Source: Adenophora triphylla var. japonica (lineage: Eukaryota; Streptophyta; Magnoliopsida; Asterales; Campanulaceae). From it: a DNA stretch of 64,000 nt. The position numbers were made by a program, and so were the translations under genes. A model generated the notes under the pieces. That model was not told the origin of the DNA. It made no database searches and saw only the letters and a list, made by a program, of their open reading frames with translations. Every line of letters begins with the position of its first letter. Positions within the stretch are counted from its first letter, which is position 1. The stretch spans positions 1 to 64,000 of the forward strand of contig JAFEMH010004900.1 in the NCBI GenBank assembly GCA_022495995.1, written 5' to 3'. Of this stretch, positions 40,646-52,131 are shown piece by piece.

Positions 40646-41329
40646 TAGAACTGAATAGTATATGTTGTATGTTTGAACTCATGTTTTGCATCTTAGTCGT
40701 ATACTTACTGATGCCCTAGCTGGTTGCTATACATGCACATTAGTCATATACTTCCCTTAAACTCACTTAACAGGAATTTTTATTTAGAAAGTGCCTTTGT
40801 AAAAGGTCTGAAAATTACTCCCCACTCTTGAAATAGTTGAGTCCGATCACCTTACCTGATATGAGGTTTGATTGCAATATGAATAGCAACTGTGAATTCA
40901 TTGGACACGAGTTAACCTTTTTTTTTTTTAGAACATGCTGATCTAGTTAGCAGGAAAAACTATGTAGTATTTGGATATTTCTAATATTATTTTTCTATTA
41001 ACAATTCTGTGACAGCTACATGACAATCACTTATCGCCCAAATTCTGAATATTAATTGAAATTAATTTGTTAAAATTTTGTGAGTCTTGATTGCGATATG
41101 ATGAGTGCAACTGTGTTAAACTAGATTCTCGATATTAGATGTTCATAGCTTGGTAATTTGTCCTCTTGAGACCATCACCAACGGTTTGGTGCAAAATTTG
41201 CACTATTTTCTATAATGTTGCAATTTTTGCACCAATCTTCTCCAACAATGTTGAAATTTTAGAGTACAAGTTGGAACCGTTGGAGATGCTCTGATTGATT
41301 GTAATAGGTATATGGCTGCTTTTTTTTTT
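40238..41329. other. 3' region of TIR copy 1 and spacer
   Basis: Holds the putative 3' UTR of the TIR gene (from 40238) and a simple repeat (40576-40643). No other gene is supported. 41166-41290 has a repeated tgcaaaatttgcac/gcaatttttgcacc phrase. Confidence 0.4.
40576..40643. repeat. (GATA)n/(GA)n microsatellite
   Basis: About nine gata units followed by about fifteen ga units within otherwise unique DNA. Confidence 0.9.
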
Positions 41330-41513
41330 TTTTTTCTTGAGAAGGTTTGTCCATCCTAAAACATGTGACAGATCTGTCTCAAAGGGTGATTTTTGACAAG
41401 GGAATATGTGACAGCCTTTGTGAAAAATAATTTTTGTCACAAAGGAGTTTTGTGGCGGAAAACTCTTAATTGTGACGAAATGTTAGTCTCAAAAAATACA
41501 TTTTCTTGTAGTG
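41330..41513. mobile_element. CACTA transposon right end, truncated
   Basis: Ends ttttcttgtagtg, the exact inverse of CACTACAAGAAAA. The preceding 150 bp carries repeated ttgtcacaaa/tgtgacgaaa/tgtgacagcc subterminal motifs. I find no matching left end in the window, so it is a solo or truncated end. Confidence 0.6.
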
Positions 41514-41755
41514 ATACAACCATGCACAAATCTTTGGAATTAAAGGCTGTTTTCATATTCACGACCCTCATCATAAATCTAATAAAAAATATGAGGCAAG
41601 GTGGGGTATCACTGGAGTTGACCATTTTGACAGATTTTTGATAGACCGTAAACTCCGATGCCACATATTAGAATCAGAAGGTGCAGGGAATATGGCCTTT
41701 TACTGAAAGTTATGAGTTCATAAATAAAGAGAGAAATATGTGAAACAAAATATTA

Positions 41756-42007
41756 CTCACTTCGTCCCATATAAGGTTTTTGTGTTTAACTTTATACATA
41801 CGGAGATTTAGAAAAAGTAATATTATTGCGAGTATGAAAAGTAAAGTATGAGAGAAAAAGTTGATAGGAAATAGTAAGTGAGTTATTATTGTGAGCGTAG
41901 CAAAGTGAGTCTCATTATCCATTTTAACGAATAAAACAACTAATTAGCTTACTCTGGAACAAACCAAAAAGGAAAATAATAACCTTACTATGGGACGGCG
42001 GAGGAAC
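41756..42007. mobile_element. Stowaway-like MITE, degenerate
   Basis: Left ctcacttcgtcccatataagg, right ctatgggacggcggag. A hAT element begins ten bases after its right end. Confidence 0.55.
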
Positions 42008-42016
42008 TATCTAAAG

Positions 42017-42659
42017 CAGGGGCGGATCCAGGGGGGCAGGTGGGGGCACTCGCCCCCCCCCCCAGCGGCGGAAATGCAGTGGAAAATATTTTTTTTTGCC
42101 CCCACCATATTTTTGTTATATATGTATATATATAATTAACTTCAAGATTAACACCATTGAGTGGTGTGGTTCAGCGGTAGAAGGGGTGAAGTTAAAGCCT
42201 TTGGTGTTTCCTTTCAAATCCATGTTCGAACCCTGCTACCTACATTTTCAATTAATTTTGTCTTCCATCTTTGCTATTCTTTCTCTTAACAGTTTTGTTT
42301 TTCTCTTTCTCCTAATTTCCTCACATTTTTTCAATCTTAATTAATTCGTTAGGCTTTTCCCATTTTTTTTGTTTTTGGTCTTTCTTCCTATTATCCCAAG
42401 TTTAATTAGCAAATTTGAATTTCTTTTTTGTACGAGTAATATATTTTAATAAATTGTTTGCGTTAAATACTTCAACATTATTTCAATCGTTCTTTGAATT
42501 ATTTACTTTTATCATTTTTGTTAACTAAAATACATTGTATTTCATGGATCCGACCCATTTTTTACTTGTCCGACCCGAATTTTTTTTTTCGGGGGCGCTG
42601 CCCCCGAACCCCCGTGTAATCTTGCCCCCCCCCTCGGCCAATTCCTGGCTCCGCCCCTG
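42017..42659. mobile_element. hAT-type nonautonomous element with 8-bp target duplication
   Basis: Terminal inverted repeats caggggcggatccagg and cctggctccgcccctg, flanked by the 8-bp duplication atctaaag (42009-42016 and 42660-42667). The 643-bp interior is AT-rich with C-runs near both ends and no transposase. Confidence 0.88.
42161..42240 (+). other. tRNA-like (A-box/B-box) segment inside the hAT element
   Basis: tggttcagcggtagaag resembles a tRNA A-box region and gttcgaaccctgctacc a B-box region, about 45 bp apart. A cloverleaf is not convincing, so this may be a SINE-like relic or an internal pol III promoter rather than a tRNA gene. Confidence 0.4.
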
Positions 42660-43385
42660 ATCTAAAGACACTTTATTTGTGCAATTTGGTAATGCAATTT
42701 GTCTGATTAGTGTCATTAGTTTATTATTTTACAACTTTGCCCCATAATACTTCCTAGTTTATAAAAGAGAAAATTTCTATTATCTCATTGCATGGAAAAG
42801 ATAGAAATGCCCCTTAATTATGTCATGTGGGTGACACATAGACATAATTTTTGTTAGGTTTTTAACAGGCCGTCCCAAATTTGTACCCGATTGCTATAAA
42901 AACACGAACTCAGTAACCAAGTTGCAACAAATATAAATTCGATAACCAATTAAAACAAATTGTAAAACTCAGATAACTAAAATGCAAATTTCTCATCTAT
43001 TTATTTCTTTATTTTATAATAATTTTATTTAGATAAATATTTATATAATAATTTTCGTAATACATTAAAATTAATTATAAATAAAATTATAAATCAAAAC
43101 AAAATTGAAAATAAAAATAACAATAATACTAAGTTTGAGTTGAACATTTATATATATTAAATTAAAAAGGTCCGACTTTTTGCAGACTTTTTTGTGCACT
43201 GAAATGGCGGAAGATTTTCTTTAAAAAAAAAAAAAAAATTGAATCGCGAAGCCTAGATAATTAGTTGTCTTTACTTGGTCTATCATTCGTCTGACTAGGA
43301 CATCTTTCATTTTATATTAATTAGTTGTGGGATTTTAGATCTGTAAAACCAGCAAAAAGAGAATACGAGCGACAGACATCTAAAA

Positions 43386-43876
43386 ATGCCGCCAATCACC
43401 CAAATTCTTGTGCCACCTGCGATGGTATTTCTAAGCTTCAGGGGCGCAGAAACAAGAGACAAAGCTTTGCACGTTTACGAGACACTGAATCGCGAAGGAT
43501 TCAATGTGTTTATAGATGAAAAGAGCATCCCAACTGGGCAAGATATTGAAGTTTCCATAAAAGAGGCAATCAACAATTCTACCGCCGCCATTATCATCTT
43601 ATCCGAAAAGTTTGCCGAGTCGGAATGGTGTCTAGATGAGCTGATCCTCATACTAGAAAGGAAGAGGAAGCTGGGATCTCACTACCTACTCCATCCAATC
43701 TACGTCCATGGTGTTGATCCTGATGATGTCAGAAAGCAAAAAGGATCCTACGGTGATGAACTAGCAAAGCATGATAAGAAGGGTTCTTACTTAAACTGGA
43801 AGCAGAAACGTAAAGTGAAGCTGTGGAGGGCGGCGCTGACGGAAATTGCAGGCTACAAAGGAAAGCGTTTTAGCGG
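43386..43876 (+). pseudogene. TIR-domain gene copy 2, first exon only
   Basis: Starts MPPITQILVPPAMVFLSFRG, with the same TIR motifs as copy 1 (FIDEKSIPTGQDI, AIIILSEKFAESEWCLDEL) and an intact frame to the conserved splice donor at 43877. If unspliced, translation stops two codons later (FSG, then taa), giving a 164-residue TIR-only protein. The membrane-segment exons of copy 1 are missing; the intron has been filled with about 16 kb of transposons. It could still express a TIR-only protein. Confidence 0.6.
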
Positions 43877-44261
43877 GTAATTAATCTCTTTGCAATGTAA
43901 TTAAGCTTTCCGTCACTTTTCTAACAGGAGATGGCCGTCGTGGAGAGAGAGCCAGTGAAAATCACCTAGGGTGATAAAGATGGCCAATTGACCCCTAAAT
44001 TTTCTAAAAGTTACAGATAAGTCCTTTCAGTATTGTTAAATACACTCCCAACAAACTTTTGGAGTATATTTTTGTCCCCTCTAAAATTTAATAAAATTGG
44101 CAGTATCAACTTAATGAATATAAATACACAATAACTTTGAAAGATTTGTGTTACTATTCAAGTGAAGGCAATTATTTTGATGTGAAAATTAACTCATTTA
44201 AATAAATAAGACACAAAGAAAACAAACAATTGCTCCTTCTTTCTTGAAATGATATTTTCAT

Positions 44262-44747
44262 CACAAAATTTAGGGAGAAACGCGTTTCTCCATAAGTTAT
44301 GGAGAAACGGGTCCCGACTTGTCGCGCGACAATGAACTGAATATCCAAAACCTTATGAAAGTGATACCCAGAAACCTTCAAATGAATATCCAGAAACCTT
44401 CAAATGTTTCTGGATATTCATTTGATGGTTTCTGGATATACATTTGAAGGTTTCTGGATATCCAGAAACCTTCAATAGCAATTTCTGGATATGCCCTAAC
44501 ACATTTCTGGATATGCACCTAAATGTTTCTGGATATGCACCTAACAGTTTCTGGATATACATTTCACATACTTCTTAATATGCACCTAACAGTTTCTGGA
44601 TATCAAACCCAAAGCTTCTGGATATCCAGAAGCTTTGGTCTTGGCCTTGGGTTTTTTTTTTTCTGGATATCAAATGCAAAGCTTCTGGCTATTAAAAATA
44701 CGTTTCTCTATAGTTATGGAGAAACGCGTTTCTCAGCAGACCTACTC
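44262..44747. mobile_element. Mutator-type foldback element with 9-bp target duplication
   Basis: Flanked by tattttcat at 44253-44261 and 44748-44756; copy 1 of the duplication has a single related site. Each end carries a self-complementary block (ggagaaacgcgtttctcc, then a second half), so ends pair with themselves and with each other. The interior is a run of tttctggatat units in both orientations. No transposase. Confidence 0.75.
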
Positions 44748-45459
44748 TATTTTCATATTTTTTTTTGTTTGTTGTTGTTACTTAAAACAATTTTGATCAA
44801 TAATTTTGGTTTAATTTAAATATCATAATAAAATTAAAAAATTGTTATCGCTTATCAAACTAAATTCTAATTTCAATAATAATTTTTAGATTTTCAGTAG
44901 GATAATTAAATTAAATTAAATTAAATTATTGCTTAAAATTCCAAAAAATTGGGAACATCAATCCGGGAAGAGGAGTGCTTCCTCCGTTCCCTAATGATAG
45001 TTATATTCAAACATTTTAACAATCTATTTTCATTTTCATCACCAACCTACATCAAATAATTCATTTCATTGCTCATTCTTCTTCCTTCCTTGGTTGTCTC
45101 TCATCTTCCCCTTGAAAGCGTAAATCATGGAGCTCAGCAATCATCCGAAAATAGTACCAAAGTTGACTAGATGAGTTGTATCTTTTGTGTATATTCTTCT
45201 CTTTATTTGCTGTCAATTATCTCTAGTAAATAGGCAATGATATAGTGATAGAATATTAGCATAGTTAGTATTTATCCTCTTTCCTAAGTTAACTCTTTTG
45301 TAATTATTCTATTTAATCATGTGAATACACAAGAGACCATCAAGTTGGGTCTTCTTATCCTTTCTTTTCTTCTTTGCTGTGTACTCTCTCCCTCCTTCTG
45401 CGTGAGTCTTATTTTCTTTCTTCTTCACTGTTTCTTCCTTGCAGGTGATTAGTCGTTTA

Positions 45460-45471
45460 TGGTATCAAAGC
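45460..45471 (+). promoter_or_regulatory. Primer-binding site of truncated Copia
   Basis: tggtatcaaagc, one mismatch from the canonical iMet primer site; gag starts 13 bp later. Confidence 0.75.
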
Positions 45472-45483
45472 TTCACAATAGCC

Positions 45484-47882
45484 ATGGGTGATGATCATGA
45501 CGCCACGAAAACCACCCTGACTATCGATCCCGGGCAAACTAGTAATCCTCAGAATAAATACGGCCTCCCAACCATGTTCAACGTCCAATCCTACATGGGT
45601 CATTGTAGATTGACGAATGAAAACTATCAAAACTGGAGCTCGCTCTTGCTTTCCATGCTAGAGATCCACTGCTTAACCCATGTTCTCACCGATAATTGCC
45701 CACCTCCCAAAACCCTATCCGACGGAAAAACCAAAAATCCAGATCACGAAGCTTTCGTCTACACCTCTCGCTTCGTACTCGGCTAGATTAAAGCCACGGT
45801 AACATCGGAGGTACAACCACATGTGAACCCCTGTTCCACCGCCCCCGAAGCCTGGGACCTCTTAGGCAAAGAGTTTGGTGTTGCCTCCACCATCCACATT
45901 CAAAAGCTCCAAGAAGAGCTTCATGATCTCTCTCTCAGTCCAGGTATGTCAATCCAAGATTACATCCTTAAAGCCAAGACCATTGCTCACTCTCTTTCTC
46001 GAGCCGCAGAAGCCATATCCAATCAAACCCTTCGTTCCCGTATTCTTGGTGGGTTAGGCTATACATATAAAGAATTTATCACAACCCAAAACTCCAAAGG
46101 AACCACAACCATCGATGATCTTAAGGACCTTTTGCTTCAAGAGGAAGCACTCCAAAAGAAATTCTCCAACCATACCCAAGCCACCATAACAGCTTTAGCA
46201 GCCTCTACCCAACCCACCAAACCTGTGACCCCCAGTCCTTCTCTAGCCGCACCCACTTCAAACCAATCTGGAGCCAGCAATCTAGGCGGTTTCTTCTTCT
46301 TTCCAAACTCGAACCGAAATAATGGTCGTAGGCACAATAACATAAACCGTCGAAATCAAGGTAATCAAGGACGAGGAATTCTTCCGCTGCCTCCTCACTT
46401 TCAGTCGAATCATATGGCCCAACCCATTCGGCCCTCTGTCCCCACCACCACAATCCCTTACACTCCTCCAAACCCTTTCATGAGCCAAGACCCAAATAAT
46501 GTGCCGTGTCAGTTGTGTAGGAAATATGGTCACGAGGCATCAACATGTTATCAACGGGGAAACTACGCCTACAATGCCCAGTTTTATCCGAATCCGAATG
46601 GTGGCTCCTCCTTTGACAGTCATCCACCCATGGCCCCCGTTTCGTTTGTGCTCGATTCCGGAGCGACTAATCACATGACATCCTCTCCGGACATTCTACA
46701 ACAGTATTCTCCTTACTCAGGTAATGACTCTATTATTGTGGCTAACGGTTCATCTCTTCCTATTGCTAATGTTGGTTCCACAAAATTTTTAGCAAATAAT
46801 CGGTCATTTATCATGAATACTGTGTTACATGTGCCTAAGATTAGTCGTTCCCTTCTCTCAATTCGTAGATTTTGCCTCGATAATAATTGTTATTTCGAAC
46901 TAACTGCTTTCGGGTTTTGTGTGAAGGACAATCGTACCAAGAGGACTATCCTTTCTGGCAGTAATGCGGGAGATCTCTACACGTTGTCCTTCGTCCCCAG
47001 TTCGCGCGTAAATTCTTTGGCATTAATTGGGGAACGTGCTTCTGCTCCTACGTGGCATTCCCGACTAGGCCATCCTTCTTCTCAGATTTTTGGACGTTTA
47101 GTCAATCAAACTCGATTACCGGTTAGCGGTCCCGTTAAAAATAAAGAGATGTGTCATATTTGCCCTCAAGGCAAATCTTGTAATCTCCAGTTTCAGCCTC
47201 GGTCTTTTAATTCTCCTAAACCGTTAGATTTATTACATTTAGATGTATGGGGTCCTTCCTCCGTTCCATCTGTTTCCGGATTTCGTTATTATTTATCTAT
47301 TGTGGATGATTTCTCCCGTTTTGTGTGGCTATTTCCATTATATCACAAATCTGATGTCTTTGTAGTATTTTCTGATTTTAAAGTTCTTATTGAAAATCAG
47401 TTATCTCGTAAAATCTCTGCTATTCATACAATTAAGCAAATTCAAACAGATGGGGGAGGGGAATTTATAAATCGGCAAATGGCTCAATTCTTAGTGAAAC
47501 ATGGTATTAGGCATCGTACCTCGTGTCCCTATACACCTCAACAAAACGGGGTAGTCGAGCGTAAACATAGGCATATTGTAGAGATGGGACTCTGTCTTCT
47601 TGCTCAATCTAAAGTTCCCATGTCTTTTTGGCTTGAATCGTTTACCACTGCTGTGTTTCTTATTAATAGGTTGCCTATGAAACAATTGAGGTATGTTTCC
47701 CCTTATGAAAATTTGTGGAAACGGAAACCCGATTATCGGTTTCTCAAAACCTTTGGGTGCACCTGTTTTCCCAATCTGGTACCATATAACCAACACAAGT
47801 TAATGCTCAAATCAACCCCGTGTGTGTTTTTGGGTTATGATACTATGTGCAAAGGGTATCGTTGCTATAATCCTCAAACCGC
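45484..47882 (+). pseudogene. Copia gag-protease-integrase, one nonsense codon
   Basis: Start MGDDHDATKTT. TAG at 45784-45786 interrupts gag after SRFVLG; the frame then stays open to 47886. Gag (UBN2-like, with LQEELHDLSLSPGMS) is followed by a zinc knuckle CQLCRKYGHEASTC, protease LDSGATNHMT, the integrase zinc finger (HSRLGHPS) and catalytic core (LDVWGPSS, QTDGGGEF, TPQQNGVVERKHR). A frameshift near 47883 separates it from the next piece. Lineage looks Ale/Retrofit-like, but this is uncertain. Confidence 0.85.
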
Positions 47883-48731
47883 GTAATATACATATCTAGA
47901 CATGTTTTATTTGATGAAACACATTTCTTCTATTCTCAAGTCTTTTACAGCAGCTACTCCTAGCTCGATCCAGCAAACACAGTCTATAGACATTAATCCA
48001 ACAAGGGTGCATTCTTCAGTTCACTTGTCTCCGGCGGCAATACCCATTGCACCACCTCAGCCCATTCACAGCAGCGACTCAGACTTTTCAGCAGCTCAAC
48101 TAGGACCTCCTGACTTGGGTCAACCATCCAATCCTCCTGGACCAGACTCAGCTAACACTTCTCTCTCACCTGGACTGTCTCAATCTGCTTCTATCGGACC
48201 CACCCTCGCCCCCCAAATAGCTTGTTGCACAAGATCCGCCTACCTCTCCTTCGGCTACTCAATCTGATTTCAGCCTACATGATTCTGGTGGACAGTCCCC
48301 TCCCTCTAATCCTTCTACACAAGATCCACCCCATGCTCAAAATTGTGGCACACATCACATGACAACAAGGGCCAAGGCAGGCACATTCCGCCCTAAACAT
48401 CAGTTTGCCTTAAGTGCTACTTCAACTGACTCTCAGTTTTTTGAACCGCACACCTTCCGACAAGCTGCACCCTTGCCTCAATGGCAAGAAGCCATGAATG
48501 AAGAACTCACAACCCTTCATAAAAATGGTACATGGTCTTTAGTTCCACCTCCTTCCTCTCACAACATAGTCGAAAGCAAATGGATTTACAAAATCAAAAG
48601 AAAAGCTGATGGTTCTGTTGAGCGTTACAAAGCTCGCTTAGTCGCTCAAGGCTACACTCAACAAGAGGGCGTTGATTATGAGGAAACCTTCAGTCCAGTC
48701 GTTAAACCGGCAACCATCCGTACCATTCTCT
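47883..48731 (+). pseudogene. Copia linker and RT start, frameshifted and truncated
   Basis: After the frameshift a proline/serine-rich linker is spread over several frames. From 48359 the RT N-terminus is open ([34 protein letters not shown]) until the truncation at 48731, before any catalytic aspartate motif. Confidence 0.8.
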
Positions 48732-49323
48732 CCTACCTCTATTTCTTTATTTGACAATTTTGGAATTTCAATGATTTTAAATATTTCTAGAAAATAGACT
48801 ATCTTCTTGGCACAACAAAAAATAATAAAGAGACTCATTTTTGGACGTAGGGATTAGACGGAAAATTTATGTGATTTCAGCTTAACATCACCAAAGCCAT
48901 TAAGTAGGGTTATCCACTAATGGATAAAAAACTTTACTTGAACATGTAAGGGTTACCATGATGACCTCTCTACCTACACTATAACTGAGAATATAAATCT
49001 ACCCTTAAAGATACCTGCTACCTTTAACAAAGTATTAACATCCAAACCTTTGATCCACATATTTTCTAGCTAGCTTAAAGTTACCTGATACTTGCTAATT
49101 GCAACAAAATGTGACAACTCCAACTCTAAAGCCACATGAACAAAGAACCCTTATAACCTTCCTTGAGTAGCACTCCATCGGGACAATTTGAGTTTTGATG
49201 GTTAACACGACTTTGATCAAACCTTAATGTCAATCTAATTTTATTAGTAAAATTATAAAAATTCTTACTGATATATCACTTAATGATTTATGAATAAATT
49301 TTTTTAAGAATTTCATTTGGATG
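48732..49323 (+). other. Copy 2 intron remainder and left part of MITE
   Basis: Aligns with copy 1 at about 38810-39405. From about 49172 it is the left part of the MITE interrupted by the Sirevirus; 49319-49323 is GGATG, the target duplication. Confidence 0.75.
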
Positions 49324-50459
49324 TGTTAGGACCTAACTATGTAAACCACATAGTTATACAGGGTTTTGACAAAAAAATATAACCTATCCAATGTTATCTG
49401 ACAGCTAAGATAACATTGGATATTGGACAGCTATGACTCTTCTGCACAACCTGCATATCAACTGGACAACAATGATGTAATGATCAAACTCCAAGACTAA
49501 TCTCATAATTCAATGTATTTATATACAAAAGATCATTACGTAATCATTCATCACAAATCCCTATCTCCCAATCCTGCAAAACCTAAAGACTTAGCCTGAC
49601 AGCTAAGGTTATCAACAGCAGAGGTCTCAATCCTCTGACAGCTATGATCTTCAACATCAGCAGCAATGAAGAATTCCTGTGATGATCAAGATGTGCCTTG
49701 ACCAATCTCTCCATACAGATGTTGCCAGCTCATCTCCATGAAGATTACACAAAATGGTTGCAGTATTACAGCCTGTATTATCCAGTCATCAAGGCTCTAA
49801 ATGCAAACACTATTTCACCCATCTGCATTTACTCCTTTGTCTCCTCCAACGGCTATATTCCAGCCTATAAAAGGAAACCCTCAAGACTGAAGACAAAGCC
49901 CCAACATCCACAACTTTTACAACCTCTACTTCAACCTTCCTCACCTGCAAACCCTGCAACCAACATTCTAAGCAATCTGAGACACTTGTAACTGAATTCA
50001 GGTGTATAAACTAAAGTTGTAAATCACTTAAGACTGACTTTAAGTGATATTGTAATTTGCTTCGTAACAAGCAAAATCCCTAATAGACCGTACTTATTAG
50101 GAAGAGGAAGTTCAAGGAACTTGCCTATCCAATCCTTTGTAAATCTTAAAGGGAACTAGATTTAAGTGGATTGATCTCACTTGTCAAGGTTGACAGTGAG
50201 GGTGGACGTAGGAGGAGTGAACTCTGAACCACCTTAAAATTCCTTGTGTTCAATTGGTATTATCACACCACACACACACACATCTACACACACATACACT
50301 ATTCACTTGTCTTTACATTATTTCAACACTTATTATTCCGCTGCATATTTAAACATTGTCTTTAAAACCAGTTAATATCTGACAGCTAAGATTTCACCTC
50401 AGCTGTCAAAGCTTAACTGTCTAACCTTTCAATCTGATTAAAGCAAACAGGACCTTTTA
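49324..50459 (+). mobile_element. Sirevirus-like 5' LTR
   Basis: 1136 bp, starting TGTTAGG and ending ggacctttta (TA where the 3' LTR has CA). It contains five copies of the tgacagcta motif or a close variant and a candidate TATA (cctataaaagg, about 49863). An (AC)n run lies at 50267-50290. Confidence 0.88.
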
Positions 50460-50461
50460 AT

Positions 50462-50473
50462 TGGTATCAGAGC
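50462..50473 (+). promoter_or_regulatory. Sirevirus-like primer-binding site
   Basis: tggtatcagagc, exact iMet primer complement, two bases after the LTR. Confidence 0.9.
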
Positions 50474-50528
50474 TTGTCTTCACTCACAAAAGTCTAACAA
50501 CTTGTGAAGGATCAATTACCAACCCACC

Positions 50529-52081
50529 ATGCCTCAACCAAGGAGAAATAATGAGAAAGACATTCCCTACATTGATGACTGTGGATCCTTTGAAATATGC
50601 TTCAAAAATTAAAACGTACCTTGATGCAAGCAGCATTTGGAACTGGTATGCCCTTGAAAATGAAGTCACATATCCTGTCTCTGTAGACACAAATGGTGGG
50701 CCTAGCAAAGTAAAATCCCCAGAATTCTGGACAGACTCAGAAAGGCAACTAGTCAGTGCTAATCTTAAAGTCAAAAACATACTCCAAAAGAGTGTAAATG
50801 ACTCCCTAGCACAAGAGATTGCCAAAGAGCCAACTGCAAAGGCTGCATGGGAACTTATACATATCAAATTCCAGAAACACACCAGTGTTAGAACTCAAAA
50901 CCTATACAACCTTCTTAGACAACTTGACAACTTCAAGTTTTACCCTGGTGAAAAAGTAAGTGCTGCAAAACCAAGGTTTGAAGATCTGGTCAGATCCATT
51001 GCTGATCATGGAAAAACTTTTGAGAATCAAGATTTATGTCTCAAAATTTATTCCAACCTTCCTCAAGAATATGAGAAGGTAGCCCTACCATTAAGAGAAG
51101 GTGCAGAATGGAGCACCATGACTGTTGAACAATATTTTGGAAAGCTTGAAGCTTATGAACTAGAAGGAATGATAAAGCTTCAACCAGTTCCCTCCATCTC
51201 TCAAACTCTTGCCTTAGCTGCCCAAGAAACCACTCAAAAACCAATCACCCAACAAGAAATTGATTCCATGGTTCTCAATTCCCTTCAGAAAGTTAGCCTA
51301 CCCTCAAATAACCTATCCCAAGGAGACCTTCCAAGCCTTATATCCATGGCTGTCAGAAATACCCTGAGAGCACATAAGAAGTCCTTTGAAAGAAGCTATA
51401 GCCCATCCACTTCTAAACAAGAAAACCCTAAAAAGAAAGTTGAATGCTTCAACTGTAAGAAGCTTGGACATTACTCATCTGATTGCCCTGAACCAAGGAA
51501 ACCCAGGGAAAATCAGACAGCTAAGAAGTTTTCATACTCCAAGGAGATCATTCACAGTTCGAGGTGTAACTGCTACAACTGCGCAAAGAAGAAGAATGAG
51601 AAGAACAAAGATCAAGTACTGATTGCTGACTCATCTAAGTTCAGTGATGAGGAATGTGATTTCAGTGACTCTGAAAGTGAAGGAGAAGAAGCAATGATAT
51701 GCTTGATGGCAGGAGATGATGAAGATTCAGACAATGAAGAAGACCTTGAAGCCTTAGCTGTTGCTGAAGAACTAAAACAGGTACCTCAGTTCAACTCTTT
51801 AAATAATGAAGAATTTAAACAATTAGTTAGTACCCTTTTAATTCAAATAAAAAGACACCAAACTGGCTTTGCTTCATTGCTCACTGATAATCTATCCCAA
51901 AGTAAAACTATACTCAGTTTCACAACCAAAACCAATTCTTTTCTCCCAACCAGTTTCCTAACCAATCCCAACCTATTGCACCCACACCCTATATGTTGCA
52001 AATTATGGGATATTATAATGTTCTAAACCAGTATTTTGGAAAGAGGGCAATGAACAAAGCTAGAGTACCAAAGAAATTCTA
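50529..52081 (+). pseudogene. Sirevirus-like gag
   Basis: The main open frame is 50461-52026 but has no authentic start (its first codon, TTG, lies in the spacer just before the primer site). The likely start is the ATG at 50529 (MPQPRRNNEKD) in another frame, implying a shift near 50590. The product has a capsid-like N-terminal region, a zinc knuckle CFNCKKLGHYSSDC (about residues 330-343 of the main frame), a second Cys-rich patch (RCNCYNCAKK) and an acidic segment. A further shift near 51940 separates the expected C-terminus (ending VPKKF) from the main frame. Confidence 0.75.
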
Positions 52082-52131
52082 ATCTTTTGGACCCAAAAGA
52101 ATAAAGGGTACCATAAATTTATTTTTCTGTT

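Larger units (their letters stand above)
45113..48731 (+). mobile_element. Truncated Copia retrotransposon in the duplicated intron
   Basis: Inserted into the MITE remnant of copy 2. It has a left LTR region (about 45113-45443), a primer site, gag-protease-integrase and the start of RT, but ends abruptly at 48731 in RT with no RNase H or right LTR. The intron sequence resumes at cctacctctatttc. Confidence 0.82.

Noticed and set aside
42161..42240. Functional tRNA gene
   Set aside because: A- and B-box-like phrases are present but I could not build a convincing cloverleaf with acceptor and anticodon stems.
46137..46533. Reverse-strand ORFs of 68-88 codons
   Set aside because: They are antisense shadows of the Copia gag region with no independent support.
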